Part shown: one piece after another, positions 46,070-58,694 of the stretch | Position numbering within the stretch: position 1 is the stretch's first letter | Layout: every line of letters starts with the position of its first letter | Source of the DNA: Guyanagaster necrorhizus | Taxonomy: Eukaryota; Basidiomycota; Agaricomycetes; Agaricales; Physalacriaceae | Assembly (NCBI RefSeq): GCF_019112545.1 | Contig: NW_025064887.1 | Location: forward strand, 72,103 to 136,102 | Direction: 5' to 3' | DNA: 64,000 bases | The notes under the pieces: generated by a model | Database searches by the model: none | What the model was told of the DNA's origin: nothing | What the model saw: the letters and a program-made list of their open reading frames with translations, nothing else | Program-made: the position numbers and the translations under genes

Positions 46070-47970
46070 TGCTCAGCCTCATCTTTTACCTCCTCGGCCT
46101 TATCGTCTTGGCTGAGATCCTGTTTCTCCTTTATCAGTTCAGTGATTTGCATCTGAATATCTTCTCGGATGTGCTTGTTCTTCTTCTGGAGACAGTTTTA
46201 TGCCATATAACCCTTCTGGCTACAATTGAAACACTTCCCTCCTTTCTTGAGGTGATCCACATCCATTGGCTTACCCATTCTAGTATATGTCATGCCTGTA
46301 CCAGTTCACTTCTTGGTATATTGAGAAGTTGGGGCTGAGCTCCCAGACTTGGATGATGTGGTTGCCTGGGAGGTAGAGGGCTTCCAGCTCTGTCCCTGAG
46401 TTTGATGTCCATCCCATGATAGGGTGGATGATTCTGCCTTCTGTTGCTGTTGTTCTCACTATATGACAATGATTCTGGCCTTCCATTCTTCATAACTGAC
46501 CAGGATGCTATGGCCAAGGTCAGAAATGGTCTTGAGGTATAAGGGTGATAGTCCTTGTTTCATGTATTCAACTATTTGGCCAGTATCAGCCATGTCTTCT
46601 CATACTCCGGTGAGCTTTCCGAGTTGTTCTAACTCATCAAAGTAATCTGGGGCTGCTTTGTCATCCATCTTGTAGTCCTTCATCTTCTGTTTATAGACTT
46701 CTTAGACAGCTGGATCTATGAACTTATCTCAGATCATTTGTTTGAATACTGGCTATAAGGGGTATCAGTAATGTTGGCATGTGGTTGACCAGAAGGCAGG
46801 GGCAAGAAGCACTCACTATACCTTCGCCTTATCTTCCAGATAAGTTGAAGTATATGTCACCTTGTACATGTCAAGTAGAAAGTATGAGATGAAAACTTGA
46901 AAGTATTGATCACAGTCCATGAGGAATCAGTCAATATTGTCTGAAGCCTCTTTGAAGGAGAGTGGATCCTGTACTAAGATTAGGGTGACCTTTAAAATTT
47001 ATGCTCCTGCAGCAATGGGAGGCATCAGGTTCAGAGGTGCACCCCCAGGGGGACCCGCCCATCCTTTTAGTAGTCCAGAGAATGACTGAAGAGATCCATC
47101 ATTGGCTATGGGACTTCCCAGTGGGGGGGGGCTTCTTCTGCATGATTTGCCCATTCTTGATGGTCTAGCCTTGAGCCATGGCATTAGGGTCATCTCCTAC
47201 TGGAGCAGCAAGGGCTGCTCCACTGCCTTCAGCTTCGTCAGACAGTGGTTGTCTGGCAAATGGTTGCTAAACCGGAAACCTCTAAGGGTTTGGGAAATGG
47301 CTACTCAGCTTGGGTCAGTATTGGGAAAGCCGAGATGCTGAGCTGTGGATGGCTGACATTATGAAGGAGTATTGTGATGCTGTCAATCAGATGATAATGC
47401 AGTGTATGCCAATTTGAGTAGCATTACACTCGGTGTCCACAGCATTGGTGCTGTTCTGTTGCCATACCTCAGCTTGTATGGTGGCAATGGTCCCATCTGA
47501 TAATGTAAATATCTTTGATTAAAATTAAAAATGACCTGCTTTATAGCCACATATTGCAAAATTTCCTCTTGCTCAACAGAGTCAGCAAGAGTATACCTTT
47601 GTCCCAGAGATGACCATAACCAGAGATTGTCCCTCCATAATTTAGCTATCTGCTCCTGATACAGCTGAATAAACTCATCTTCTCATGCCTCCTGCTCTTT
47701 CTGTCATAATACTTCCTCCATTGCTGAGGGTTCAATCTTCTTCTTCCATTCAGTGAGAGGATCTCTGGCTTCCCCACTGAGGTCCTCCTCCTTGGCCTTG
47801 TCATCCATGTTGGTCACTTCCTCTTCCTTATGGAGAGAACTGTTAAGCAGGCTGAAGACCCCCAGAGCGATCAGGTTGGGACTGCATGCTAGGACTGATA
47901 TCACTGGATCTGAGTTGAGGAGGAGGCTGCTGCTTGGGCTGCTCTGGTGGCTCCTCGACACTTGTTGCTG
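46066..47970 (-). pseudogene. gag of B
   Basis: Frame of 47704-47961 (acidic NMDDKAKEEDLSG, DPLTEWKKK) continues through a capsid-like block and a CCHC knuckle CFNCSQKGYMA-stop-NC near 46190-46240, ending DEAEQ-stop at 46066-46068. +1 to ORF1 and offset to pol, as in the other copies. Confidence 0.78.
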
Positions 47971-49285
47971 CTCTTGTCACCATTGCTCTGTGATACCAAT
48001 GGAAGTTTCAATAGAACTGGAGATGAAGGAAGAGGGCAGTAAAGTTCCCATTGAGGAATCACTGGATATTGTCTGTAGGGTCGATATGTTCATCATCCCC
48101 TCCCACCATTCTATGGTCTGAGGATATTCCTCCCTGAATGGGGATATCCTCGGTGTCTGCAATAGTGTTAGTTCCATATGATAACAGGCAGTCATCATCA
48201 AGGTTTGTTGTCTCCTGGAAGTAGTAGTCATCAGCATGGACGACTCCTGCGACCGATCCTGTCCAGGGGTTGGGCTCCATAGTGGGAGTGGCAGGTTTCC
48301 AGAATGGAGGATTAGAAGCACTGTTAGTGGTGGTATCAATGAGCATATCAGTAAGTCAGAAGCTTCCAGAGCCCCCCCTCCTGTCTCAAGCATGAAGGTA
48401 TTGCCCAAAAAGGGCATTTTCTCATGTGGCCTGATGCTCAATTCATGCCTGCTCCTCGACATACTCAGCGAGAGATTGAGGGTGTTGTATATCACCTCTT
48501 GTGATGACTGGAGTGATATTCAGGGGGGGTTATACTGGTCATAGTACCTCTGTATGCAATCCTGCTCGACTCGTCATTCCTTCTCCTTCTTGCTCCAGTT
48601 GACTGGCCTCTCTAGCCACTTCTCTCTAATACTGGAGCTCATTTCTGTTGTTGTCATCAAAGAATGGGTCAGGACTACTGACCCTGGTTTTCCAGCTAAT
48701 ACTCCTCTCTCCTGAGGATTGTCAAGGTCCTTGACCTATGGATCCTCTGGAGCTTGGAGCCATCCAAATGGCCTTCAGGGAGTCTCTAGCATGGCACCCA
48801 ATGCCAGGCTCAGAGATAGTGGCTATTGTCCTTGGTGTGTGGATGTGGTGCTCAAGGGATAGGATTGGGGTGTCAGATTGGGGTCATTGAAACTCTGTAG
48901 CCTAAGGGTTTGTAGGGTCTTGGACGATTGCTGATGGGGGTCATGGGAGATATGTATGCTGCTGATGCTGCTCTGCTTCTTCCCTAGGATGTTCTTCAGT
49001 TAAGCTCCCAGAGATATTTTTGAGGTTAGCTCCTTTAGGATAGAAGGACTGTCGGACAGAGGCAGGGATGTCATGAAGAGGGAGGTCTGGTGTGACATTT
49101 CAGAGGATGGTTCAGATATATTGGAATTCGTAATAGTGTTGGATAGTCCAGGCAGTTATTGATTGACATCCATGGCACAGCTGTATGATCACCAATAAGC
49201 CTATCAAGATTCCAATGATGGAAGCCAAGAGTTTGAAGAACTCATGGGTAAAGTTTGGATCAGAAGGATTAAGTGCAGAGGGCAT
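47800..49285 (-). pseudogene. ORF1 of B
   Basis: ATG at 49285 with the membrane helix SIIGILIGLLVIIQLC and HGCQSITAWTIQHYYEF before the first stop. The later open part 48059-48346 (NPPFWKPATPTMEPNPWTGS, DDDCLLSYGTNTIADTEDI) is in the same register and matches A0 and I residue by residue at the acidic positions. Ends near 47800. Confidence 0.62.
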
Positions 49286-49326
49286 TCAGTTCCTCAGCAT
49301 AATTAGATCTGAGGAAGAGAATGATA

Positions 49327-49340
49327 AGCATTAAGCTAAT
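49327..49340 (-). promoter_or_regulatory. primer-binding region of B
   Basis: Reverse complement AGCATTAAGCTAA, against LTR site AGCGTTAAGCTAA (49497-49509): 13 pairs including one G-U. Both differ from the A type at the same positions. Confidence 0.62.
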
Positions 49341-49862
49341 TGCTAAGTCCAAATTCCATGTGATTATCAACATGTGATAAACAGTTTAGAATCTCACACT
49401 TCAGGTTAGACTGACTGAGTTCACAATGTAATAGCAGTAGTGGTTCAAGGCATGGCAAGAAGCTTGAGCTCAAGAGTAGATGGTGAAAAATAAACTTTAG
49501 CTTAACGCTGAAACTACTACAGTGAAAATGATGCTACTTAAATACTGTTCTGTTATTTGGCTATTAATAACTGTTCACAAAAGATATTGTCTGCTGTAGA
49601 GCTGTTACTCCTGCTGTTGCCAGGCTCTCCACAAAAGCTGTTGTCTTGCTGTTGTGCTGTTACTGCTGCACTGCAGTTGAGGGACAAAAGGAACATTGTC
49701 TCTCCCTTCACAGCACCCAGCAGCATGACAGGAGGGTGACCAACTGAGTTGCTGAGCTAAGTGTTCCCACAGTCCTAAGTGCTAGCCTAAGTGCTCTGAC
49801 TAAGCAAGGATAGGGGTCATTTCTGAAGGAAAAAAGAAAAGAAAATAGGAAAAATCATAACA
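49341..49862 (-). repeat. 5' LTR of B, 522 bp
   Basis: TGCTAAGTCC...AATCATAACA; the TGTTA end has one transition. Followed by the resumption of gag of H. Confidence 0.93.
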
Positions 49863-50828
49863 AATCCGATGATCATGCTCACAGCTGACACAATCATCTT
49901 AAACTGCAAGCCAGTCCTCATCAGAGAATCTCACTCCTTCAGAGGAGCATCTGACAATATCAACCAGTTCCTCACCAACTGTGACTAATACTTTCAAGTA
50001 TTTGCCTTGTACTTTCTACTTGACATGTACAAAGTGACATTTGTCTCTACCCACATGAAAGACAAGGCAAAGATATGGTGGGTGCTCTTAGCTCCCATAT
50101 TCTGGTCAATCACATGACAATATCACCAGATGCCATCATAGCCAGTGTTCAAACAAATGATCATCAACAAGTTCACAAATCCTACAGTGCAAGAAGTGCA
50201 CAAGCAAAAGATGAAGGATTACCAAATGAGAGACAAGCTAGTGACTGAGTACTTCAATGAGTTAGAATGACTCAGGAAGCTTGCCAGTGTCCAGGACAAC
50301 ACTGCCAACACTGGTTGAATGGTTGAATATATGAAGATGAAGGCTCCAGCTTCTTATCTGAAGATGATTTCTGATATCAGCTGGGATATTCTGAAAGAGT
50401 ATGATGAGTGGAAGGTGTATATCATCAGCATGTACAAAGAATAGCAGTGACAGAGGGCAAAGCAAACTACTCTGTCAGAAGGACAGCAGAAGAACCCAGG
50501 ACAGGGCTCAAAGTCTGCTTCTTCTAATTTGACTATGCCTGCCAAGCCCAGCAGCTCAACCTCAACTTTCTCTTACAGCAAGAAGAAAACTAATACAGAC
50601 ACAACATTTACCAGAATAAGTAAGCTAATAGATGTGGATTGGCTCAAGAAAGAGATAAAATGCTTCAACTGTGGACAGAAGGGCCACATAGCATGGGACT
50701 GCCTGCAGAAAAAGAACAAGTGCATCCAGAAGGATCTCAGAGTGCTAATTGCTGAACTACAGAAAGAAGATGAAGCTCTTGGACTAGAGACAAAGGTCAA
50801 GATGGTAAAAAACGGGACTGAACAGTGA
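49863..50828 (+). pseudogene. gag of H, C-terminal part
   Basis: Resumes after B with the capsid-like block (RGASDNINQFLTNC-type, TYMKDKAKIWWVLL-type), a second block, then CCHC knuckle CFNCGQKGHIAWDC (about 50660-50705) and TEQ-stop at 50826-50828. Just before the stop it reads A AAA AAC in the gag frame, a classical -1 slippery heptamer; other copies have AAAAGAT or AAAAGAC, so this may be a decay product. Confidence 0.82.
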
Positions 50829-53582
50829 GTGATTCCACTGACTTGGCCAGAATAACAAGTGGTGTGTCACAAGTAGATGCTGAATAGACTGATTATATCT
50901 CTGTAGTATCATCTATATCTAAATTATGTGTGCATTCAAATATACCTAACATTACCACTCAACAATCCAAATCACTTAAAGAGAACACTCAACTGCCTAC
51001 AGGCCAAATAGAGGCAGCAAGCCCTACTAGTTGGCTCAAGCTATTTGACACCAAATAGACTTGGCAAGCCATTAAGGATGCAAAGGACAAAGCCATAGCA
51101 AAAGCCATACTCAGGAACTGGATTCACAAAACTCAAGCTGAAGAAGTGGTTGACAAAATAATAAAAGAAATAAGGAAGGCTGAGTGCTGTTGAGCCTTGA
51201 AACAGCTTGACAAACTTTGGGGACTACAGAAGTTTATCTGATAGTCCAAAACCCCAGGCTGGAACCTTCTGGCCAAAGCCCAAATTAAGATGCTCACATC
51301 TCGATCTGTTCATGCAGTAACTGCTCTGATTGACAGTGGCTGCATGGGCAGTTCAATCAACTGTGCTTTTGTCACCAAGCACAATCTGCCCACTTGGAAC
51401 ATAGCAGCCCTGATTCCAGTTTATAATATGGATGGCACCAAAAACCAAGCTGGTTCAATTACTGAGTTTGTTAAACTTAGACTCACTATCAGTGATCATT
51501 CTAAGAGGATTGATCTGACCATCACTGATCTAGGAACCAAAGAAATCTTTCTCAGATATGATTGGCTGATTTATCACAATCTACTGATTAATTAGAAGAC
51601 TGGCCAAATCACATTCACAAGATGCTGATGTTGGAAGATTCTATTTGAGTTGTCTGACAAAGATCCAGAAGACTGATAGGATGAGGAGATGGAGAATGGT
51701 AAAACAATTCTTGTCATAGACCTGCAAAAGGTCATGCACATTCATGCTATGCACCACACTAATGACCTGGCAGTGAAGGCCAATGCAAAAAAGGAGGAAA
51801 GAACATTTGAAGAAATGGTATCTGAATGGGTGCAAGATTATCATGACTTGTTTGAAAAGGAACACTTTGATGACCTGCCAGCTCCAAAGCCATGGGATCA
51901 TGCCATCAAGCTGATCTCCAATGCCAATGCCAATCTGAACTGTAAAACATACTCACTTGGCAACAATAAGCAACAGAAACTTGATAAGTTCCTGGATGAA
52001 AACTTATTCACTGGATAAATTCAGCCATCAAAGTCTCTGATGGTCTCCCTCTTCTTTTTCATCAAAAAGAAGGACAGAAAACTCTGACCAGTGTAAGATT
52101 ACCAGAAGCTTAATGAGATAATAATTAAAAATTATTATCCTCTTTCATTAATCTCCAAACTCATGAATAAGTTATGCAGTGCCCAATACTACACCAAATT
52201 GGACAGCTGCTGGAGTTATAACAATGTGTGAATCAAAGAAGGTGATGAGTGAAAGGCCATTTTCTGCACTAACCAAGGACTATTTGAGCTGATAGTCATG
52301 TTCTTTGGCCTCACCAATTCACCAGCCACTTTCTAGTGGATGATGAATGATATCTTTAAAGACCTTATTGCTACTAGAAAGGTCATGATTTACTTGGACA
52401 ACATCCTTATCATGTCCAAGACTCAAGAGAAGCACTGAAAGCTAGTCTGGCAAGTACTGGCTCTAATGAAAAAATAATGACTATTCCTCAAAGTGAAAAA
52501 GTGTGAATTTGAGGTACTCAAAACTGAATACCTTAGAGTCATTATCAGCAAAGGGAGTATCCAGATGGATCTTGTCAAGGTTGTAGGAGTAACCAAATGG
52601 CCAGAGCTGATGAAGAAGGAGTTGCAATCTTTTTTGAGATTCACCAACTTTTACTGGTGATTTATCCAAGACCACAGCAAGGTGATTCACCTCATGATCC
52701 AATTAACTGGCAATGCACTATGGGCCTGGAGCTTGTCGCAACAGTTGGCATTTAATGACCTTAAGTGACAACTAGCAGAAGATATAGTCCTAGCCATCCT
52801 AATGCAAGACAGAAAATTTTGCATTGAAGCCAACTCAAGTGAAGATGCTATTGGCACCATTCTCTCCCAAGAACAGGAGGACTGATGGTGCCCAGTTGCA
52901 TTCCTATCTAAGGTGCTGACTATCACAGAACACAACTATGAGATATATGACAAGGAATTGCTCACCATAATACTTGCCCTGGAGGAATGGCAGCATTATC
53001 TGATTAGTGCAGTTGAAGGCTTCAAGATTTGAATGGACTATCAAAACTTGCAGTACTTCTGACAACCACAAAAGTTAAACTATCAGCAAGCCAGATGGAT
53101 AACCAAACTCAGCTAATATCAGTATATGCTGCACCACAAAGCTGGTGCAGCAAACAAGAAAGCCAATCTGCTTAGGTGTTAGACTGACCATGATCAGAGA
53201 GGAGGAGACAATGAGAGAGTCATATTATTGAAGCCTGAACACTTTTGGGCAATGATAATGCCAACTGAGAAAGAGATCCATAAATAGATCAAGAATGCAA
53301 TAAGAGACATAAAGAAGTGGAACTAACAGATCACTTCATCACTCAATCAGAAGCATGGAATGATAAAGAAGGGTGGAATGATCTGCTATGATAGGCAGAT
53401 CTATATTTCTAAGGACCAAGCTCTTTATAGTGAGATTATTATCATATGTCATGATCACATAACTGTCAGCCACCCAGATGTGGCTAAGACCAAGGAGCTC
53501 ATTCTGTGGGAATACTGGTGGCCCAAAATGGGCAATGACATCACTCAGTATGTCAAAGCATGCAAAATATGCTAAAGAGGCT
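50825..53582 (+). pseudogene. pol of H: protease, RT, RNase H, HHCC finger
   Basis: One register (51290-51595, 51689-52018 and 53360-53575 agree). Protease ALIDSGCMGSSIN; RT with NANANLNCKTYSLGNNKQQ and YLDN at 52391-52402, so the second catalytic Asp is lost as in G; RNase H with EANSSEDAIGTILSQEQ (about 52830); HHCC with CHDHITVSHPDVAKTKELI and CKIC (53440-53575). Cut at 53583 by insertion of I, left flank AGGCT. Confidence 0.88.
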
Positions 53583-54103
53583 ATTATGATTTTTCCTATT
53601 TTCTTTTCTTTTTACTTGGTTTATTTGGAAATTGATCTCTATTTCTGCTTAGTCAGAGCACCTAACCAGTGCTTAGAACCATGGAAAGGCTTAGTCAGCA
53701 GCACAGCCCAGATTCTACTGTGCTGCTGTGAGCCTCACAGCAGTGCAATGACAGAATACCTCTTTTGTCATTATGCAGCAGTAACAGCTCAACAGCAGAC
53801 AATACTCTTTTGTAAGTAGCTTGGCAACACTGGACAAAATGCTCTACAGTGCCAGAAAGAACAATTAGGTAGTTATATCTTTAGAACAGATGACAATTAG
53901 TATATAAGTAACATAGCTCTCATTATAGTAACTTCAGCTTTGAGTTAAAGTTTATTCTTTCATTATCTTATCTCAAGTGACTTGCAATGCCTTAACAACA
54001 CAGCACTATCAAACACATCAAGTGGACTCTGACATTTAATTCAAAGTGTGAGATTGTGTCAGTTTATCATATGTTATTAGTCACATAGAATTTAAGCTTA
54101 ATA
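53583..54103 (+). repeat. 5' LTR of I, 521 bp
   Basis: TATTATGATT...AGCTTAATA, both ends carrying G-to-A or C-to-T changes. TATATAAG near 53901 and site AGCTTTGAGTTAA at 53936-53948. Confidence 0.85.
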
Positions 54104-54117
54104 ATTAGCTCGAAGCT
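54104..54117 (+). promoter_or_regulatory. primer-binding region of I
   Basis: Spacer plus TTAGCTCGAAGCT, identical to A; pairs with the LTR site using two G-U pairs. Confidence 0.55.
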
Positions 54118-54159
54118 TCTAGCTTCTTTTTCTCAAACCCAATTGTGCTGAGAAACTAA

Positions 54160-55660
54160 ATGCCCTTTGCACTTAATCCTTCAGATCTGAACTTTACTCA
54201 TGAGTTCTTTAAACTCTTCACTTCTATCATTGGAATATTGATAGGCTTATTGGTGATCATAGAGCTGTGCTATGAATGCTGATCAGTTACTGTCTGGATT
54301 ATCTGACACTATCAAGAATTCTAATGCATTCATATTATCCTCTGCAATGTCACATCAGACCTCCTCTTCTATAACATCTCTGTCACTGCCTGACAGTCCT
54401 TCCAGCCTGCAGAAGGAACCATACCTGAAACCAACTTTGGGAGTCTGACTAAAGAGCATCCTAGGGAAGAGAAAGAGCAGCAGCACCAGTATCCCCTATG
54501 ACCTCTAACAGCAGTCATCTGAGACTCTGGAAACCCTTGGACTACAGAGTTTTAACAACTCAGATCTGACACCCCTATCCCATCTCCCAAGCATGCAAAT
54601 GATATCAATGATATCTCTGCAATAAGAACAACAACTCTTGTCTCTGGGTCTGGCATTGGATGCTATGCCAAAGACTCCTTGGATGCCATTTGGGTGGCTT
54701 CAAGGGCTGAAAATACCAAGAGCCCTGGGTCCCAACATACTATGTCAGTATAAAGCAGAAGCAATAACAACAGAACAGGGGTTAGCAGTGACCTCTACTT
54801 TAACAATGACAGCAATGAGCACCAGTACTGATATGCCACTGTCTGAGAAGCAGACAGATTGGAGCAGCACATGGCTAGCCATGCTGCAAGCAGAACAGAC
54901 TATGTACAAACTCCACTATGCACAGCACAATGAACTGACACTATCAACCTGGTCCTCTCTCCAAAGGATGAAGTTCAATGTGCTGACACTATTACTGAGT
55001 ACATCTAGGAGCAGACATACATTGAGTATAAGGCTGCAAGAGAGAACACTCTCTTTGGGTGGTACCTTTGAGCTCAAGATACAGCAGACTGGAGGAGAGG
55101 CTCAGGGAGCCTCAGAACCAGTATGCTCATTGAAACCACCACTAACAGCATATCTAACACTCCATTCTGGGAATCTAGCACTCCTGCCACTGAGTCTGAT
55201 CTCTGGGCAGAGCCAGCTGAAAGAGTCACCCATGTGAATAATGTTCACCAATGAGCATTGCTTGACCTTGACAATGACTGCCTGTTATCCTATAGGACTG
55301 ATACCATTACTGAGACTGATGATATCCTCATCAGGAGAGATAGCATACCAGCAAACCAAGAGACTATCAGAGAGGATGATGAGAACATTAATCTCACTGG
55401 CAACATCAGGCAGTTCCTTAATGAGAACTTTGCCACTCTCTTTCTCTGACCTTGGTTTTATCAAAACTTCCATTAGTATTGCAGAGCAATAGTGGCAAGA
55501 GCAGAAAGAGAGGCAGTCAAAGAGCAGCAGAGGCAGCCTGAGTGAGAGCCTACTCCTTGACCTGGACCTAGTGATGCCAGACCTAGTACTCAGCCCCAGC
55601 ACAGTCATCTCAGAGGTTTATGACTCACATGACAGTTCTCTCCTGGAGAGGGATGCAAGT
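54160..55660 (+). pseudogene. ORF1 of I
   Basis: ATG at 54160, membrane helix SIIGILIGLLVIIELC. The open part 55258-55449 (DNDCLLSYRTDTITETDDI, then FATLFL) is in register with the ATG and is followed by FYQNFH-stop-YCRAIV, matching A0, B and C. Another frame (54638-55237) is open for 199 codons but is antiphase to the conserved residues and in register with gag. Confidence 0.6.
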
Positions 55661-57409
55661 GAAACTATCAATGAGGATGACAAGGACAAGAAGAAGGATC
55701 CTGATGAGGGAGTCATGGATTCTCTGCTTAAATAGAGGAGTATGTTCAATATACATATGCATAAGCAAGAGTTGGTAAGGAAGGCATGGGAGGCACATCA
55801 GAAGGATTTTATGGAGCTGTATCAGGACAGTGCAGCTATATTATAGATGGACAACATCTGGTTAGTGTCACCTATGGGATAAAGATATACCACCACTGAC
55901 AGGATCAAGCATATGGAAATTTTACAATATGCAGCCACTGAATGGGCTATTTTTATTTATAATAAAAGATATTTAGGATATCAGATAGCATCATTACTGG
56001 CTTATTAGTCTAAGTATAATGCAACACCAAGACCATGAATGCTGAGTCTAGTGCCAAACAAGCTAATAAATATGGCTCCCTCAATCTGAACAGCATCTTC
56101 CCAATACTCATTTGCTATCTTGGCCATCTGCAGCATGGCATCTCAGCTTTCTAGAGGTTGATCCCAATCAAGCAGTTATTACCCAAACCCATAGAGGCTG
56201 CTGATTCAGCAACTATTTGCTGGGCAACCTCCACCAGACAAAGCCAAAGACAGCAGAGCAGCTCCAAAGGCTTCTGAAGCAGATGATCCTGAGGCCATCA
56301 TCCAGAGCTGAACCATCAAGGATGAGCAGATCATGTGAAAGGAAGTACCTCTACTGAGAAGTCCTATCACTGATAATAGCTTTCTTCATTTGTTTCCAGA
56401 GCCTTCGGCAGGATGGGCAGTCTCATTCTCTGACAGGATCTCAAACCCTATGACTGTCTTCACCACTGATGCTCAAATACTTAATGTAAAACTGAATCTT
56501 GTACATAAGCTCCACTTCTTTAGAGGAGCATCCAATGATATTGATTGCTTTCTGACTGACTGCAACTAATATTTTCAAGTGTTCACCTCATACTTCCTCC
56601 TTGACATGTACAAGATGACATTCACTTTAACTCATATAGAGGACAAGGTAAAAACATGATGGATCCTTCTGTCTCCTATGTTCTGGTCTACCACCTGATA
56701 ATATCACTAATATCTCTCATGACCAGTCTTCAAACAGATGATTATTGACAAGTTCACAGACTCTGCTGTTCAAGAAGTCCACAAATAAAAGATGAAAGAC
56801 TTCAAGATGGCTGATAAATCAGTTATAGACTACTTTGATGAGTTGGAATGACACAGTAAACTTGCCAGAGTCTGAGACAACATTGCTGATACCAGATAGA
56901 TGGTCAAATATATGAAGATAGGAGCTCTACTCTCTTATCTGAAGATTATCTCAGATATCAGACATAGTATTCCAAAGAGATATAATAAGTGGAAAAAATG
57001 CATTATCACCATGTACAGGGAGAGACAGCAACAGAAAATGGAATCATCCACCCTATTATGGGAAGGACAGAAGAGCTAGAGACAGAGCACAAAGCTCTCC
57101 ACCTTCAATATAACCACATCCACCAGATCTGGTGGCTCAGTCTCAACTTCCTCACATAGCAAGAAGAAAACCAGTATGGGCATGACATATATCAGAATAG
57201 GTAAGCCAATAGATGTAGATCACCTCAAGAAGGAGAGGAAGTGTTTCAATTGTGGTCAGAAGGGCTATATGGCATGAAACTGTCTCCAGAAGAAGAACAA
57301 GCACATCTGAGAAGATATATGAGCACAGATCACCAAGTTGATGAAGAAAGAAGAGAACCTCAGACTGGATATAAAGGTTGAGGAGATAAAAGACAGAGCT
57401 GAGCAGTGA
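55540..57409 (+). pseudogene. gag of I
   Basis: +1 to ORF1. HDSSLLERDASETINEDDKD, ILQYAATEWAIFIYNKRY (near 55920), capsid-like RGASNDIDCFLTDCN and DYFDELE, then CCHC knuckle CFNCGQKGYMA-stop-NC (near 57245-57285), ending RAEQ-stop at 57407-57409. The RYLGYQIASLLAY continuation shows which of the overlapping frames is gag in the other copies. Confidence 0.8.
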
Positions 57410-58105
57410 GTGATTCTGCTGACTCAGCCAAAGTATCAAAGAGTGGTGTGTCACAGTCAGATGCAGAATGGACTGACTTTATTTCTGTAGTATCACCTAT
57501 GTCTAAATTATGCATGCATTCAAATATACCCAACATTATCACTCAAACATCAGAATTGCTTAAAGAACAGACTCAACTGCCTATGGGCTGAACAGAGGCA
57601 GAGGGCTCCATTGGCTGGCTAAAGCCATTCAATATCAAATGGACTTGGCAATCCATCAAAGACATGAAGGATGAAGCCACAGTGAAAGCTGTGCTTAGAA
57701 ATTGAGTTTACAAGATTCAGGCTAAAAAAGTAGTGGACAACATGATTGAAGGAATGAAGAAGGCTGAATAATGCTGAGCCCTTGAATGGCTTGATGAGTT
57801 ATAAGGACTATGGAAGTTCATCCAACAATCTAGAACTTCAGGTCAGGATCTATTGGCCAAAGCCTGAATCAAGACACTCATATCCCAAAGCACCCATATG
57901 GTCACTGCACTGATCAACAGTGAGTGCACAGGAAGTTCAATCAATCATGCTTTCATCACCAAGCACAACCTTCTCACTTGGGCCACAGCTATGCCAATCC
58001 CAGTTTACAATGCAGATGGAACAAAGAACCAAGCCAGCTCAATCACTGAATATATCGAACTCAGACTTATGATCAGCAATCATTCTGAATGGATCAACCT
58101 AGCAG
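57406..58105 (+). pseudogene. pol of I, linker and protease start
   Basis: Begins at the gag stop in the -1 frame: SDSADSAKVSKSGVSQSD, SPMSKLCMHSNIPNI, then protease ALINSECTGSSINHAF (near 57900) with both Asp and Gly of the DSG triad changed. D interrupts it at 58106; left duplication AGCAG. Confidence 0.8.
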
Positions 58106-58638
58106 TGTTAAGCCCAAATTCCACATGACAATCAACACGTGATAAACAGTTCAGTACCTCACACTTTGGGTATGTCTGACTGAGTTCACTAATGTGATGA
58201 GAGTGTTGTGAGATCAAGGCATTGCAAGTAGTAGGAGCTCGAGATAAGATGGTGAAGTAAAACTTTAGTTCGAGACTGGGGTGTTACAGCGAGAACTAAG
58301 CTACTTAAATACTGTTTCGCTATTGCATTATAAATAACTGTTCACAAAAGATATTGTCTGCTGTAGAGCTGTTCCCCCTATCGTTGCCAGGCTCTCCACA
58401 AAAGCTGTTGTCTTGCTGCAGAGCTGTGGTCATGCACTGCAATTTAAGGACAAAAAGAGCATTGTCTCTCTCTTCACAGCACATAGCAGTGTGACAGGAG
58501 AATGACCAACTTGGGCTGCTGAGCTAAGCATTCTCATAGTCATAAGCACTGGCCTAAGCACCCTGACTAAGCAAAGATAGGGGTCATTTCTGAGGAAAAA
58601 GAAAAGAAAATAGAGGAAAAGTAGGAAAAATCATAACA
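58106..58638 (-). repeat. 3' LTR of D, 533 bp
   Basis: TGTTAAGCCC...AATCATAACA. Carries AGTCTCGAACTAA in sense, the site type of C and solo LTR K. Confidence 0.93.
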
Positions 58639-58674
58639 TTACCCTCTCCTTAAGACCATCATCCTGATGGTTTG
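58639..58674 (-). promoter_or_regulatory. polypurine tract and hairpin of D
   Basis: Sense AAGGAGAGGGTAA beside the LTR; inverted repeat CTTAA-GA-CCATC / GATGG with the outer arm partly lost. Confidence 0.62.
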
Positions 58675-58694
58675 GTTAGGGTAAACCCCCCTCC

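Larger units (their letters stand above)
32860..49862 (-). mobile_element. Ty3/gypsy chromovirus B with C nested inside
   Basis: Two 522-bp LTRs on the minus strand, inserted in gag of H. Flanks AACTC (32855-32859) and AATCC (49863-49867) agree at three of five bases, the others being transitions, consistent with a decayed duplication. LTRs differ at about 35 of 522 positions by hand count (34 transitions, one transversion, no indel). C plus its duplication is 8406 bases, a multiple of three, so B pol is in the same register on both sides. Confidence 0.92.
29999..53582 (+). mobile_element. Ty3/gypsy chromovirus H, split by B and cut by I
   Basis: H starts with its 5' LTR inside gag of E (left flank ACTTG). 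Its left part is 29999-32859, its right part 49863-53582; the 17 kb between them is element B (with C inside). The break falls in gag, and the right part resumes gag at the expected place. At 53583 element I interrupts H inside the integrase. H own 3' end is beyond the window. Confidence 0.88.
53583..58105 (+). mobile_element. Ty3/gypsy chromovirus I, 5' part
   Basis: LTR, ORF1, gag and the start of pol on the plus strand, inserted in the integrase of H and itself cut at 58106 by D inside the protease. The first LTR base pair is decayed (TATTATG for TGTTATG). The 521-bp LTR and A-like primer site place it near A and F. Confidence 0.88.
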
